Origin: Xanthobacteraceae bacterium
GTDB lineage: Bacteria; Pseudomonadota; Alphaproteobacteria; Rhizobiales; Xanthobacteraceae
DNA: 32,177 nt
Direction of reading: 5' to 3'
Assembly (NCBI GenBank): GCA_009694215.1
Contig: SHVN01000025.1
Span: 1 to 32,177, forward strand
Shown piece by piece: positions 8,835 through 17,158 of the stretch; position 1 is the first letter of the stretch; every line of letters begins with the position of its first letter. Made by a program: the position numbers and the translations under genes. The notes under the pieces are model-generated. The model did no database searches and had not been told where the DNA came from. It saw nothing but the letters and a program-made list of their open reading frames with translations.

Positions 8835-8946
8835 CACCAGACTCCGAAATACTTCAGCGCCACCGCGACGGCCGCCGCGAGGACCGCATATTTGAGCACG
8901 ATGTAGAGCACCAATGGCGCGGGAATGGCGTGTCGGGACGTTTCAT
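8834..8946 (-). pseudogene. Possible small membrane protein (37 aa if one base is restored)
   Basis: Between the acetyltransferase and cimA lies a 113-base stretch whose ATG (8946) overlaps the upstream stop as ATGA and whose TGA (8836-8834) overlaps the cimA ATG. The second frame reads 'LVLYIVLKYAVLAAAVAVAL', a convincing single membrane helix ending in 'KYFGVW'. The ATG frame instead reads six residues, MKRPDT, and then leaves it. One added base near 8929 ('acgcc' to 'acggcc') gives exactly 38 codons: MKRPDT, then AIPAP and the helix. The exact fit at both ends is the support. The protein is unrecognised, and it could be a real frameshift, a sequencing error, or chance. Confidence 0.45.
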
Positions 8947-9449
8947 AGCGTCGCCTCCGGGGCTCCGAGCTTCTTCTTCATGGTGGTGTTGCTCAGCCAT
9001 TCGTTGCCGACCGAGACGGTGTTGCGCTGCTCGGGGGTAAATCCGCAGCGCTCGAAGAATTCGCGCGCGGTGTCGCTTGCGGCAACCGAAAGATGCGCCG
9101 TGCCCCGCGCCGACGACAGCTTCTCGACCGCGTCGTACAGCATCTTGCCGACCCCCTGTCCTGCGGCCGCGGGATGAACATAGAACAGGCCGATCTCGGT
9201 CGGTGCGTCGAGCGAGATGAAGCCGATGGGCAAACCCTGCACGGTGGCGATGAGCGTCAGGTGCTTGCCGAGCCGCTCGGCGAAGGCTTCGAGGTCGTCG
9301 GCCGACGAGGCCCAGGCGTCCTGCTGCGCGGGCGTGTAGTCGTCCTCGGTCAGTTCCTCGACGCTGGCGCGGAAAATATCCGCCAGGACGGTTGCATCCT
9401 GCGGCAGATAGGGCCGCAGCGCGTGTGTCGGATTAGCGCGCGCCATCAT
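8943..9449 (-). CDS. GNAT-family N-acetyltransferase
   Basis: A 168-residue acetyltransferase of the GNAT fold. The acetyl-CoA loop '[11 protein letters not shown]' lies near residues 94-104 (Q/RxxGxG/A type), followed by a helix and '[12 protein letters not shown]', the usual last segment. Two adjacent ATGs (9449, 9446) overlap the cysS stop, so it is translationally coupled. A longer frame upstream lies antisense-style inside cysS and is ignored. The acceptor substrate is unknown. Its place between cysS and cimA does not reveal a role. Confidence 0.9.
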   Translation of the reverse strand: MMARANPTHALRPYLPQDATVLADIFRASVEELTEDDYTPAQQDAWASSADDLEAFAERLGKHLTLIATVQGLPIGFISLDAPTEIGLFYVHPAAAGQGVGKMLYDAVEKLSSARGTAHLSVAASDTAREFFERCGFTPEQRNTVSVGNEWLSNTTMKKKLGAPEATL

Positions 9450-10792
9450 CGCGCTACCTCCCAGGTGGTGCCGTCCTTGGAGTCCTTCAGCAAGACGCCC
9501 AGCTTCGCAAGCTCGTCGCGGATGCGGTCGGACTCGGCGAAGTTTCTGGCCGCGCGCGCGGCATTGCGGGCGGCAATCCGGGTTTCGATTTCTTCCGCCG
9601 GAAGCGAAGGCTCGGGAACGTGCTTGGCCTGCCATGCCTTCAGGTCATCCGGGCAGAAGCCGAAGAATCTTAGTGTTCCGGCGAGCGTGCGGCGGCCGAC
9701 GGCGTTCTTCAGGCCGTGCATCTCGGTAATCGCCTTCGGCGTGTTGATGTCGTCGAGCAGCGCCTCAAGCACCGTGGGCGCGGGCCGCAGATCGGCCTCG
9801 GCGGAGGCTGCGTCGAAGAAGCTTGCCAGCGCCTTCTCGGCCACTTCCAGCCCCTTCAGCGTCCAGTTGATCGGCTGGCGGTAATGGCTCGACAGCATCG
9901 CCAGCCGCACCACATCGCCCGACCAGTCGGCCAGCACGTCGCGGATGATGGTGAAGTTGCCGAGGCTCTTACTCATCTTCTCGCCTTCGACCTGCAAGAA
10001 GCCGTTGTGCATCCAGAAGTTCGCCATCACCTTGGTATGAAATGCGCAGCACGACTGCGCGACCTCGTTCTCGTGGTGCGGGAATACGAGATCGATGCCG
10101 CCGCCGTGGATGTCGAAGCTCTCGCCGAGATGCTTCCACGACATGGCCGAACATTCGATGTGCCAGCCGGGCCGGCCGGGCATGCGGATGTGGCAAGGCG
10201 ATGCCCAGGATGGATCGCCCCGGTTCGACGGCTTCCACAGCACGAAGTCCATCGGGTCGCGCTTGTAGGATGCGACGTCGATGCGGGCACCCGCGATCAT
10301 CTCGTCGAGCGGGCGGTTGGACAGCTTGCCGTAATCCTTCATCGACGGCACGCTGAACAGCACGTGCTCCTCGGCGACATAGGCGTTGCCGGAGGCGACG
10401 AGGCGCTCGATCAGCGCCTTCATCTCCTCGATGTGCTCAGTGGCGCGCGGCTCGACGGTCGGCGGCAGGCAGCCGAGCGCCGTCACGTCCTCCTTGAAAT
10501 TGTTGTAGGTCTCTTCGGTCAGGTCGCGGATCGAGATGCCGCGCTCGGCCGCGCGCGCGTTGATCTTGTCGTCCACGTCGGTGATGTTGCGGACGTAGGT
10601 AACATGATCCGCGCCGTAGAGATAGCGGAGCAGCCGGTACAGCACGTCGAACACGATCACCGGCCGCGCGTTGCCAATATGGGCAAAGTCGTAGACCGTC
10701 GGCCCGCACACATACATGCGCACGCGCGCGGGATGGATCGGAGCGAACACCCGCTTGTCGCGCGTAAGCGTATCGTAGAGCTTCAAATCCAT
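9446..10792 (-). CDS. cysS: Cysteinyl-tRNA synthetase
   Basis: A class I aminoacyl-tRNA synthetase of 448 residues (E. coli 461). HIGN is at 38-41 and KMSKS at 272-276. The zinc-site residues known from E. coli CysS map to Cys29, Cys214, His239 and Glu243. The C-terminal helical region contains '[22 protein letters not shown]', the typical end of CysS. It is the first gene of a minus-strand run of overlapping genes (acetyltransferase, tiny ORF, cimA, deaminase, VOC). Upstream is the 335-base gap before the secreted-protein gene. Confidence 0.98.
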   Translation of the reverse strand: MDLKLYDTLTRDKRVFAPIHPARVRMYVCGPTVYDFAHIGNARPVIVFDVLYRLLRYLYGADHVTYVRNITDVDDKINARAAERGISIRDLTEETYNNFKEDVTALGCLPPTVEPRATEHIEEMKALIERLVASGNAYVAEEHVLFSVPSMKDYGKLSNRPLDEMIAGARIDVASYKRDPMDFVLWKPSNRGDPSWASPCHIRMPGRPGWHIECSAMSWKHLGESFDIHGGGIDLVFPHHENEVAQSCCAFHTKVMANFWMHNGFLQVEGEKMSKSLGNFTIIRDVLADWSGDVVRLAMLSSHYRQPINWTLKGLEVAEKALASFFDAASAEADLRPAPTVLEALLDDINTPKAITEMHGLKNAVGRRTLAGTLRFFGFCPDDLKAWQAKHVPEPSLPAEEIETRIAARNAARAARNFAESDRIRDELAKLGVLLKDSKDGTTWEVAR

Positions 10793-11127
10793 AGACCTAT
10801 GACATCCCCGGGCCTGCTGGCCGGGCGTCTATAAGGTCTCGATCAGGAGAAAAGACGGCCGCAGCCAGCGTGTGCGCTAGCTCATAATCTCGCAGCAAAT
10901 GCCGCAAATCGCGTTAAGGCCGTTCATGGCGGGACAATGGTCCAGGCCCCCTCCCGCCGTCAAGGCCCGGCCGCGGCTTCGCCGGCTTTCGCCAGCCCGC
11001 CCCTGGCGCGCCGCCGCTCCGCCCGCCCACCCCACGCGGGGTCCCGACCCGGTTAACGCGGCCTTAACGGTTTGCCTTACATTCTCCCGATAGACCGATC
11101 CGGTTCCCTGAACCGCGGGCGTTCAAT
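10793..11127. other. 335-bp gap between divergent genes
   Basis: No convincing gene here. It separates cysS (minus) from the secreted-protein gene (plus) and should hold both promoters. The middle (about 10938-11050) is very C-rich on the plus strand. Just before the plus-strand gene is 'GTTAACGCGGCCTTAACGG', an AT-containing patch of the kind often found near starts in these genomes. A 64-residue frame at 10899-11093 is Pro/Arg-rich and looks non-coding. No clear -35/-10 pair could be fixed. Confidence 0.5.
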
Positions 11128-11433
11128 ATGCGATCCCTCCTTGCTACAGTCGCTTTCGCCATCCTGCTCGGCGTCACGTCCGCGCAGGCGGAAAAACGCA
11201 TCTTCATCATCGCCAACAACGCCGACGGCTACGGCGTCGACCGCTGCCTGGCCTCCGGCGCGAAATGCGGTACCGCCGCCGCGACCGCCTACTGCAAGAC
11301 CAAGGAGTTCGCCCAGGCCACCTCGTTCCGGCAGGTCGACAAGGACGAGATCACCGGTGCGATCCCGACCAACGCCGGCGCCTGCAAAGGCGGCAGCTGC
11401 GAACAGTTACTCGCCATCGAGTGCTCGCGCTAG
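11128..11433 (+). CDS. Small secreted six-cysteine protein, function unknown
   Basis: A 101-residue protein with a clear signal peptide (hydrophobic 4-17) and a likely cleavage after 'AQA' at residue 21. The mature part of about 80 residues has six Cys (40, 47, 56, 86, 91, 99), suggesting up to three disulfides in the periplasm. 'RIFIIANNADGYGVDRCLASG' runs directly after the cleavage site. I do not recognise a named domain. It stands alone, with a terminator directly downstream, so it is probably monocistronic. Confidence 0.85.
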   Translation: MRSLLATVAFAILLGVTSAQAEKRIFIIANNADGYGVDRCLASGAKCGTAAATAYCKTKEFAQATSFRQVDKDEITGAIPTNAGACKGGSCEQLLAIECSR

Positions 11434-11463
11434 GGTTCCCAGCCGTTTCCCGACTTGAAAGGT

Positions 11464-11494
11464 GGCCGGCCTCAGCGCCGGCCTTCGGTTTTCT
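11464..11494 (+). terminator. Rho-independent terminator after the secreted-protein gene
   Basis: GGCCGGC (11464-11470) pairs with GCCGGCC (11477-11483) around a six-base loop, followed by TTCGGTTTTC. It begins 30 bases after the stop codon at 11433. Confidence 0.75.
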
Positions 11495-11604
11495 AGGGAA
11501 CTCACACCCCGGCTCATGCCGGCCGCCGCCGATTGATTGAGTTCACGGCAACTTCCTCGTACCTTCCAGGTTCCTTCCACGCCGCGGCTGGCTCCCTCTT
11601 TCTC

Positions 11605-12365
11605 ATGCTTCAAATTTTCCGACGCCTGGCCCACACGACCGGCCTGCTACACGCGCCGGCGGACCCCGCGCGAAGCGCCACCCGGCCGCTGCGGGTCCTG
11701 CTGGTTGGCTCGATCGTGCTGCCGGTGACGCTGTACATCGTGGCCGGCGCGATCTCTCATCGGCAGCATTTCGACGACGCCCGCGACCGCTTGCGCCGCA
11801 ATCTGGCGATCGTGCACGAGCACGCCCAGAAGGTGTTCGAGACCTTCGAATTCGCCTCCCGCTATCTCGACGAAACCACCGGCAACGCCGGCGACGACCA
11901 GATTCGCTCGTTCGAGGCGACCTATTCCGAGCGCCTGCGCGCGATGACGATGTTGTTGCCGCAGTTGCGCGACCTCTGGATCGTCGGCGCGGATGGCTAT
12001 CCGCTGGTATCGGCACGGTGTTCCCGATGCTTCGGATCGATCTGTCGGACCGCAACTACTTCAAGGCCCACCACGACAACCTGGTGACCGGCCCGTTCGT
12101 CACCGAGGTGCTGGAGGCGCGGGCCGCCAACACCAAGTTCTTCGCGATCAGCCGCAGGCGTGAGATCAACGGCAAGTTCGCCGGCGTCACCACCGTGTCG
12201 ATCGCGCCGGAGTATTTCAGCGAGTTCTATTCCCAGATCCCGCCGCCCGGAACCGTGACGCTGCTGCGCGCCGACGGCGCGGTGCTGGTTCGCTATCCCG
12301 ATTTCCCCGGGGCGCATCCCACCCCTGCAACGTTGCGCCTGCACTTTCCGTCCGCTAACGAATAG
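11605..12365 (+). pseudogene. Truncated sensor protein (Cache-like domain), frameshifted
   Basis: The frame starts at an ATG at 11605. A membrane helix ('VLLVGSIVLPVTLYIVAGAI') is followed by an extracellular helical region and a Cache-like sensor with 'LRDLWIVGADGYPLVS'. At about 12013 the frame breaks; from 12018 another frame continues 'FPMLRIDLSDRNYF', 'FFAISRRR' and 'VTTVSIAPEYFSEFY', which is the second half of the same sensor domain. One added G near 12013 restores 'YPLVSGTVFPML'. The product then stops at 12365, before any PAS or histidine-kinase domain, whereas relatives of this architecture are usually kinases or cyclases. So the gene has lost its output half and has also frameshifted, 31 bases before a Bug gene. 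Confidence 0.75.
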
Positions 12366-12396
12366 AAGGTGGGCTTTGATATCAGGGGGAATTGCC

Positions 12397-13395
12397 ATGC
12401 CATTCGCCAGCCTTGTACGCCGCCAGGTTATCGGGATCGTCCTTGCGACGGCCGCCTTTGGAGCAGCCCCGGCCTTGGCCCAATCCGCGGCGCAATGGCC
12501 TGATCGACCGGTTCGGCTGGTGGTGCCGGTCGGCGCGGGCGGCGTGGCCGACACGCTGTCGCGCAACATGTCAAACGGCTTCGCGCAATTCGCCAACGGG
12601 CAGCCCCTGATCGTGGAGAACCGGCCCGGCGGCGGCGGCACGGTCGCCGCGACCGCCGTGGTGCGCGAGAAGCCGGACGGCTACACGCTGTTCCTCGCCG
12701 ACATCGGGCCGAGCGCCGTGTCACACGTGCTGATGAGCAAGCCGCCTTACGATCCGAGCACCGCCTTCACGCCGATCATCCATGTGGCCAACTTGCCGGC
12801 GGTCCTGCTGATCCGTCCGACGCTGCCCTACAAGACGCTGGCCGAGTTCATCACCGCGGCGAAGCAGCAGCCGGGCAAGTTCAACTACGCGACGGCTGGC
12901 GTGGGCAACTGGACGCATCTGTTCATGGCCTATCTCAACAGCCGGGCCGGGATCGATCAGGTGAACGTCACCTATCGTTCGGGCGCTGAAATGCTCACGG
13001 CGCTGCTGAAAGACGAAGCCGACACCGCGATGATCTCCGTCTCGACCTCGCTCGGCCAGGTCCGGGAAGGCAAGGTGCGCGCGCTCGCCGTCGGCTCGCT
13101 GCAGCCGATGCCGCAACTGCCGGACACGCCGACCGCCGCGCAGACGATTCCCGGCATGGATTTCGGCCTGTGGCACGGCATCGCCGGCCCGGCCGGCATG
13201 GAGCCGGCGCTCACCGCGCGCATCAACAGCGTCTTCAATCAGGTTCTGCAGGTGCCGGCGGTGCGCGCGGCTATCACGGGACCGCAAGCCGGCAATATCA
13301 TCGGCGGCACGCCGCAACAGTTCGACGACTTCATCAAGGGCGAGTTGAAGCGCTGGCCGGATGTCGTCAAGGCCGCCGGCATCAAGGTGGAATAG
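12397..13395 (+). CDS. Tripartite tricarboxylate transporter substrate-binding protein (Bug/TctC family)
   Basis: A periplasmic solute-binding protein of 332 residues. The signal peptide ends 'APALA|Q' near 28. The family pattern follows: 'PVRLVVPVGAGGVADTLSR', 'VENRPGGGG' at 73-81, 'KPDGYTL', a central 'NYATAGVGNWTHL', and the closing 'WPDVVKAAGIKVE'. The ATG at 12397 has AGGGGGA six bases upstream and is preferred to an upstream start at 12376. Bug proteins bind carboxylates for TctAB transporters, but many are orphans, and no tctA or tctB is seen here. Its last 47 bases are repeated at 13959-14004. Confidence 0.92.
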   Translation: MPFASLVRRQVIGIVLATAAFGAAPALAQSAAQWPDRPVRLVVPVGAGGVADTLSRNMSNGFAQFANGQPLIVENRPGGGGTVAATAVVREKPDGYTLFLADIGPSAVSHVLMSKPPYDPSTAFTPIIHVANLPAVLLIRPTLPYKTLAEFITAAKQQPGKFNYATAGVGNWTHLFMAYLNSRAGIDQVNVTYRSGAEMLTALLKDEADTAMISVSTSLGQVREGKVRALAVGSLQPMPQLPDTPTAAQTIPGMDFGLWHGIAGPAGMEPALTARINSVFNQVLQVPAVRAAITGPQAGNIIGGTPQQFDDFIKGELKRWPDVVKAAGIKVE

Positions 13396-13397
13396 CG
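13351..13397 (+). repeat. Direct repeat, copy 1 (3' end of Bug gene)
   Basis: The last 15 codons and stop of the Bug gene ('..PDVVKAAGIKVE' then TAG). About 43 of 47 bases recur at 13959-14004. Confidence 0.85.
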
Positions 13398-13404
13398 ACG
13401 CGGT

Positions 13405-13855
13405 CTACTCGAACACCTCGTCGGCGCGGGCGAGCAACGCAATCGGACATCCAGACCCAGCGTTTTGCGGACTTGAGATTGATGATCAGCTCGAACTTGG
13501 TCGGCTGCTGGATCGGGAGGTCGCCCGGATTGGTGCCCGCGAGGATGCGGGCGACATAGCCCGTGGCGAGGCGGTACAGATCGAAGACGTCGGTTGCGTA
13601 GCTCACGAGACCGCCTTGCTCGATGTACTCGCGCGACTCATAGATCACAGCCAGCCGATGTCTGGCGGCGCTGTCGACGATCATCTTGCGTTGTGCGGAT
13701 GAAAAGAACGGGGTGCCGCGCATGACGATGCCTCGCGCCCCCGCGGCGACCGCCTGTTGCATTGCGGTGTCGGCCGCTTTCGTCCCGCTCATCTCGACGT
13801 AGAGCGACCAAGCCACCACGCCACCAGCAACACCGAGAAAATCTCACTGCCTCAT
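13405..13855 (-). pseudogene. Relic of an ABC-transporter substrate-binding protein gene
   Basis: A decayed gene of the ABC_sub_bind type (PF04392-like). It opens at an ATG (13855) with a leader 'MRQ*DFLGVAGGVVAW', which has a stop at codon 4 and otherwise resembles the 'MRRRDFL..GGAAAWPL' leaders of this family. It then passes directly into the C-terminal lobe ('AGARGIVMRGTPFFS', 'LAVIYESREYIEQGGLVSYATD', 'QPTKFELIINLKSAK'). The roughly 170 central residues are missing. At the 3' end two more frame changes (about 13463 and 13446) are needed to reach the family-typical ending 'PIALLARADEVFE' and its TAG at 13407-13405. A dead gene, on the opposite strand to its neighbours. Confidence 0.8.
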
Positions 13856-13958
13856 GCCGTGCCTCAGGCCCAGTGCAAGCCACCGTATCTGCTCAATAGG
13901 TGGCCCGGAAGCAGCTTGATAGGATCGTAAAAAAGACCGGCGACCGCGAGCAAGAAAG

Positions 13959-14004
13959 CGCTGCCGGATGTCGTCAAGGCCGCCAGCATCAAGGGGGAAT
14001 AGCG
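13959..14004 (+). repeat. Direct repeat, copy 2 (stray Bug-gene 3' end)
   Basis: A copy of 13351-13397 with one base deleted and three substitutions. It reads 'LPDVVKAASIKGE' and TAG but has no Bug coding sequence upstream. It lies just before the fahA stop, and the ABC binding-protein relic sits between the two copies. Confidence 0.85.
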
Positions 14005-14008
14005 GCCT

Positions 14009-15016
14009 TCAGGCCCGCACCACCTCATGATCGATGGCGCCGAAGATCGAGGCGCCCTTCGCGTCGTTCATCTCGATCCGCACGCGGTCGCCGAAGTTGA
14101 GATACGGCGTCTTGGGCGCGCCATGCAGGATGGTCTCGACGGTGCGGATCTCGGCCAGGCACGAATAGCCCACGCCGCCGTCGGGCACGGGCTTGCCCGG
14201 GCCGCCGTCGGCGTCGCGGTTCGAAACGGTGCCGGAGCCGATGATCGCGCCGCCCTTCAGCGGCCGCGTCTTGACCGCGTGCGCCACCAGCGTCGGAAAA
14301 TCGAACGTCATGTCCACGCCGGCGTTGGGCCGGCCGAACGGGTTGCCGTTGATCTGGCTGAGCAGCGGCAGGTGCACCTTCTTGCCGTCGAACGCCGTCC
14401 CTAGCTCGTCGGGCGTGACGGCAACCGGCGAAAACGCCGTCTGGCCCTTGCCCTGCAGGAAGCCAAAGCCCTTGGCGAGTTCGCCAGGAATGAGATTGCG
14501 GAAGCTGATGTCGTCGAGCAGCATGAACAGCTTGATCAGAGGAGCGGCCTGCTCGGGCGTTGCACCCTGCGGCACGTCGGTCACCACCACCGCGACCTCG
14601 GCTTCGAGATCGATGCCCCAGGCGGTGTCGGCGGCGCGGATCGGATCGCAGGGGCCGATGAACTCGTCAGACGCGCCGCGGTACATCAGCGGGTCGGTCC
14701 AGAATGTCGGCGGCACCTCGGCGCCGCGCGACTTGCGAACCAGCGCCACGTGATTGACGTAGGCCGAGCCGTCAGCCCAGCCGAAGCTGCGCGGCATCGG
14801 AGCCGCGCATTTCTTCGGATCGAACGGACTGTGCGCGATGCGGCCGGCTTCGAGCGCGTCGGCGATTTCCTGCAGGCGCGGCTCGGCGGCGGCCCAATCG
14901 TCCATCGCGTCGCGCAATGTGGCAGCCACCGCCGAGGCATCCGCCGCGCGCGTGAGGTCGCGCGACACCACCACCAGCCGGCCGTCGCGGCCGTTTTTTA
15001 GAGAGGCGAGTTTCAT
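14009..15016 (-). CDS. fahA: Fumarylacetoacetate hydrolase
   Basis: This enzyme splits fumarylacetoacetate into fumarate and acetoacetate, the last step of homogentisate breakdown. The 335-residue protein is the short bacterial form. The FAA-hydrolase domain holds '[11 protein letters not shown]' (metal-ligand Glu residues near 138-140), '[15 protein letters not shown]' and '[10 protein letters not shown]' near 259-268. The ATG at 15016 overlaps the hmgA stop as ATGA. A longer frame extends upstream through hmgA in the wrong register and is ignored. Context with hmgA, maiA and the MarR gene makes the role specific. Confidence 0.95.
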   Translation of the reverse strand: MKLASLKNGRDGRLVVVSRDLTRAADASAVAATLRDAMDDWAAAEPRLQEIADALEAGRIAHSPFDPKKCAAPMPRSFGWADGSAYVNHVALVRKSRGAEVPPTFWTDPLMYRGASDEFIGPCDPIRAADTAWGIDLEAEVAVVVTDVPQGATPEQAAPLIKLFMLLDDISFRNLIPGELAKGFGFLQGKGQTAFSPVAVTPDELGTAFDGKKVHLPLLSQINGNPFGRPNAGVDMTFDFPTLVAHAVKTRPLKGGAIIGSGTVSNRDADGGPGKPVPDGGVGYSCLAEIRTVETILHGAPKTPYLNFGDRVRIEMNDAKGASIFGAIDHEVVRA

Positions 15017-16323
15017 TTCGGTTTCCGTTGCTTGCGATTGAAATGCTTCTTCAGACCCTTCCAGCAATCGGCGTAATCGTCCTGGCGGGTCGGCAGTTCG
15101 GCCGCGTACTGGGTTATGCGCTGGCGAAAGCGCGTCTCGAACATGAAGGCGAGCGTGTTGGTGAGCTTGACCGGCTTCAATTCGGCGTTGCTCGCCCCCT
15201 CGAAGGCGTCGCTGTCGGGCCCGTGCGGCAGCATCTGGTTGTGCAGGCTCATGCCGCCAGGCACGAAGCCCTCGGGCTTGGCATCGTAGACGCCGTACAC
15301 GAGCCCCATGAACTCCGACATGAGGTTGCGGTGATACCACGGCGGGCGGAAAGTGTTTTCCGCGACCGCCCATCGCTCCGGGAAGATCACGAAGTCGATG
15401 TTCGCGGTGCCCGGTGTCTCCGACGGCGAGGTCAGCACCGTGTAGATCGACGGATCGGGATGATCGAACAGCAGCGCGCCGACCGGCGAGAACCGCCGAA
15501 GGTCGTACTTGTAGGGATAATAATTGCCATGCCAGGCCGCGACGTCGAGCGGCGAATGCGGCACCTTGGTGCGGTAGATTTCGCCACCCCACTTCACGTA
15601 CAGCGTGCAAGGCTTTTCGACGTCCTCGTAGGCCGCGACGGGCGCAAGGAAGTCGCGGGCGTTGGCCAGGCAGTTTGCCCCGATCGGGCCGCGGTCGGGC
15701 AGCTTGAGGGCGCCACCGTAGTTCTCGCAGACGTAGCCGCGCGCCGGCCCGTCGATCAGCTCGACGCGGAAGATCACGCCGCGCGGGATCACGCAAATTT
15801 CGCCGGGCTCGATCTCGAGCACGCCGAACTCGGTGCAAAAGCGCATCTTTCCCTGCTGAGCAACGATGAGCATCTCACCGTCGGCGTTGAACATGTGCTC
15901 CTGCGTCATCGACTTCGTCACGAGCAGCACGTGAGCGGCCATGCCCGACTGTGCTTCGGCGTCGCCCGCCGTGGTCATCGTGAACAGGCCGGTGACGAAG
16001 GTCAGCGCCTTCTTCGGGACCGGCGTCGGCGACCACCGCAACGGCCCGAGCGGCAGATCGGTCTTGTCATAAGCCGGCGCGGTGCGAATGAAGCCCTGGC
16101 CGACTTTCTCGAACCGGCCGGTGTGCCGCACCGCCGGCCGGATGCGATAGAGCCAGGTGCGCTGGTTGGTCGCCTGCGGGGCCGTGAAGGGCGAGCCGGA
16201 CAGTTGCTCGGCATAGAGGCCGTAGTTGACCTTTTGCGGCGAGTTGCGGCCGACCGGAAGTGCGCCGGCAAGCGCTTCGGTCTCGAAGCCGTTGCCGAAC
16301 CCGGACATGTATTTCACTGCCAT
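15013..16323 (-). CDS. hmgA: Homogentisate 1,2-dioxygenase
   Basis: This non-haem iron enzyme opens the ring of homogentisate to maleylacetoacetate. The 436 residues start at '[20 protein letters not shown]', the standard beginning of the family. The iron ligands of the human enzyme (His335, Glu341, His371) correspond by spacing to His331, Glu337 and His367, and its catalytic His292 to His288. The ATG at 16323 (GGAG five bases upstream) is chosen over a frame 28 residues longer, whose extra part is not family-like. It is coupled to fahA downstream and divergent from the MarR gene. Confidence 0.97.
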   Translation of the reverse strand: MAVKYMSGFGNGFETEALAGALPVGRNSPQKVNYGLYAEQLSGSPFTAPQATNQRTWLYRIRPAVRHTGRFEKVGQGFIRTAPAYDKTDLPLGPLRWSPTPVPKKALTFVTGLFTMTTAGDAEAQSGMAAHVLLVTKSMTQEHMFNADGEMLIVAQQGKMRFCTEFGVLEIEPGEICVIPRGVIFRVELIDGPARGYVCENYGGALKLPDRGPIGANCLANARDFLAPVAAYEDVEKPCTLYVKWGGEIYRTKVPHSPLDVAAWHGNYYPYKYDLRRFSPVGALLFDHPDPSIYTVLTSPSETPGTANIDFVIFPERWAVAENTFRPPWYHRNLMSEFMGLVYGVYDAKPEGFVPGGMSLHNQMLPHGPDSDAFEGASNAELKPVKLTNTLAFMFETRFRQRITQYAAELPTRQDDYADCWKGLKKHFNRKQRKPK

Positions 16324-16392
16324 TCGCGCTCCCACCCTTGCCCATCCCAGTCTTGGATTGTTAGTTCTTGGCATACCAGATTGGAATGACTT

Positions 16393-16410
16393 TAGTTTCG
16401 TATGCAACCA
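16393..16410. promoter_or_regulatory. Possible MarR operator upstream of hmgA
   Basis: TAGTTTCGTATGCAACCA is an imperfect 18-bp palindrome (12 of 18 positions symmetrical), with strong outer AGTT/AACC arms. It lies 70 bases upstream of the hmgA ATG in the 275-bp divergent region. On the minus strand TTGCAT within it could be a -35 element. The site is a guess from symmetry and position. Confidence 0.35.
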
Positions 16411-16598
16411 CGTCTAGCGGCTTGCAATCTGAAGAACAACCCGTTCTGGGACGGTGCATGGGGATGCAGGCGGCTGCAAGCATTCACGGATCGGGCACGG
16501 TTGTGCCCCACCAAGACTTCCGTCAAGGTTTCTATCCACGCGGCAGGCCCGATCAACAGACCGCCGCACGTCGTGGCCCGAAGGGGAGCGGAGCGACA

Positions 16599-17117
16599 AT
16601 GAACAACGTTCCGGCCGACGACGGCGCGGCTATGGGCCGTGGCGACAGCGCGCCGCTCAAGCTCGAGCAATTCCTCCCCTACCGTCTCAACGTGGTGGCG
16701 AGCCTCGTCTCGCAGGCGCTCTCGCGCATCTATGCCGAACGCCACGGTATCGGCGTGCCGGAGTGGCGCGTCATGGTCACGCTCGGCCAGTACGGCATGA
16801 TGACCGGCAAGGCAATCGGCGGCCACAGCCACATGCACAAGACCAAGGTCTCGCGCGCGGTCGCACTGCTGGAAAAGCGCAAGCTCGTCACCCGCCGGGC
16901 CAACCGTTCCGACTTGCGGGAATCCTTCCTGGCGCTGACCCCGGCCGGCCGCGCCATGTATGACGACCTCGCGCCGATCGCTCTCGATTTTGCCAACCGC
17001 CTGTCCGAGGTCGTGGATTCGGCCGACCGCGCTGCGTTCGACCGCGCGGTCGACCGGCTGACCGAGCGCTCGGCTAAGCTCGCCGCGGAGTTCGCAAAGG
17101 GCAAAGGCGCCGGTTAA
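16599..17117 (+). CDS. MarR-family regulator, likely of homogentisate catabolism
   Basis: A 172-residue winged-helix regulator. The helix-turn-helix lies near 55-100 ('MHKTKVSRAVALLEKRKLVTRR'-like, with 'MHKTKVSRAV' as recognition helix), and the wing includes 'RANRSDLRESFLALTPAGR'. MarR proteins dimerise through their end helices, as 'FANRLSEVVDSADRAAFDRAV' suggests. The ATG at 16599 is preceded by AAGGGGAG; a frame extending to 16368 adds 77 non-family residues. It lies between divergent hmgA and co-directional maiA, so it probably represses both units and responds to a pathway intermediate. That control is inferred from context. Confidence 0.9.
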   Translation: MNNVPADDGAAMGRGDSAPLKLEQFLPYRLNVVASLVSQALSRIYAERHGIGVPEWRVMVTLGQYGMMTGKAIGGHSHMHKTKVSRAVALLEKRKLVTRRANRSDLRESFLALTPAGRAMYDDLAPIALDFANRLSEVVDSADRAAFDRAVDRLTERSAKLAAEFAKGKGAG

Positions 17118-17158
17118 TATCCCCGCGGACCCGTTCCATCGTTCCGCCGGGGAGTGCC

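Noticed and set aside
10899-11093. A 64-residue ORF in the gap before the secreted-protein gene
   Set aside because: Pro/Arg/Ala-rich reading of a C-rich stretch, no ribosome-binding site or protein-like pattern.
15017-15838. Upstream extension of fahA by 274 codons
   Set aside because: Arg-rich out-of-frame reading of hmgA; the family start and an ATGA overlap are at 15016.
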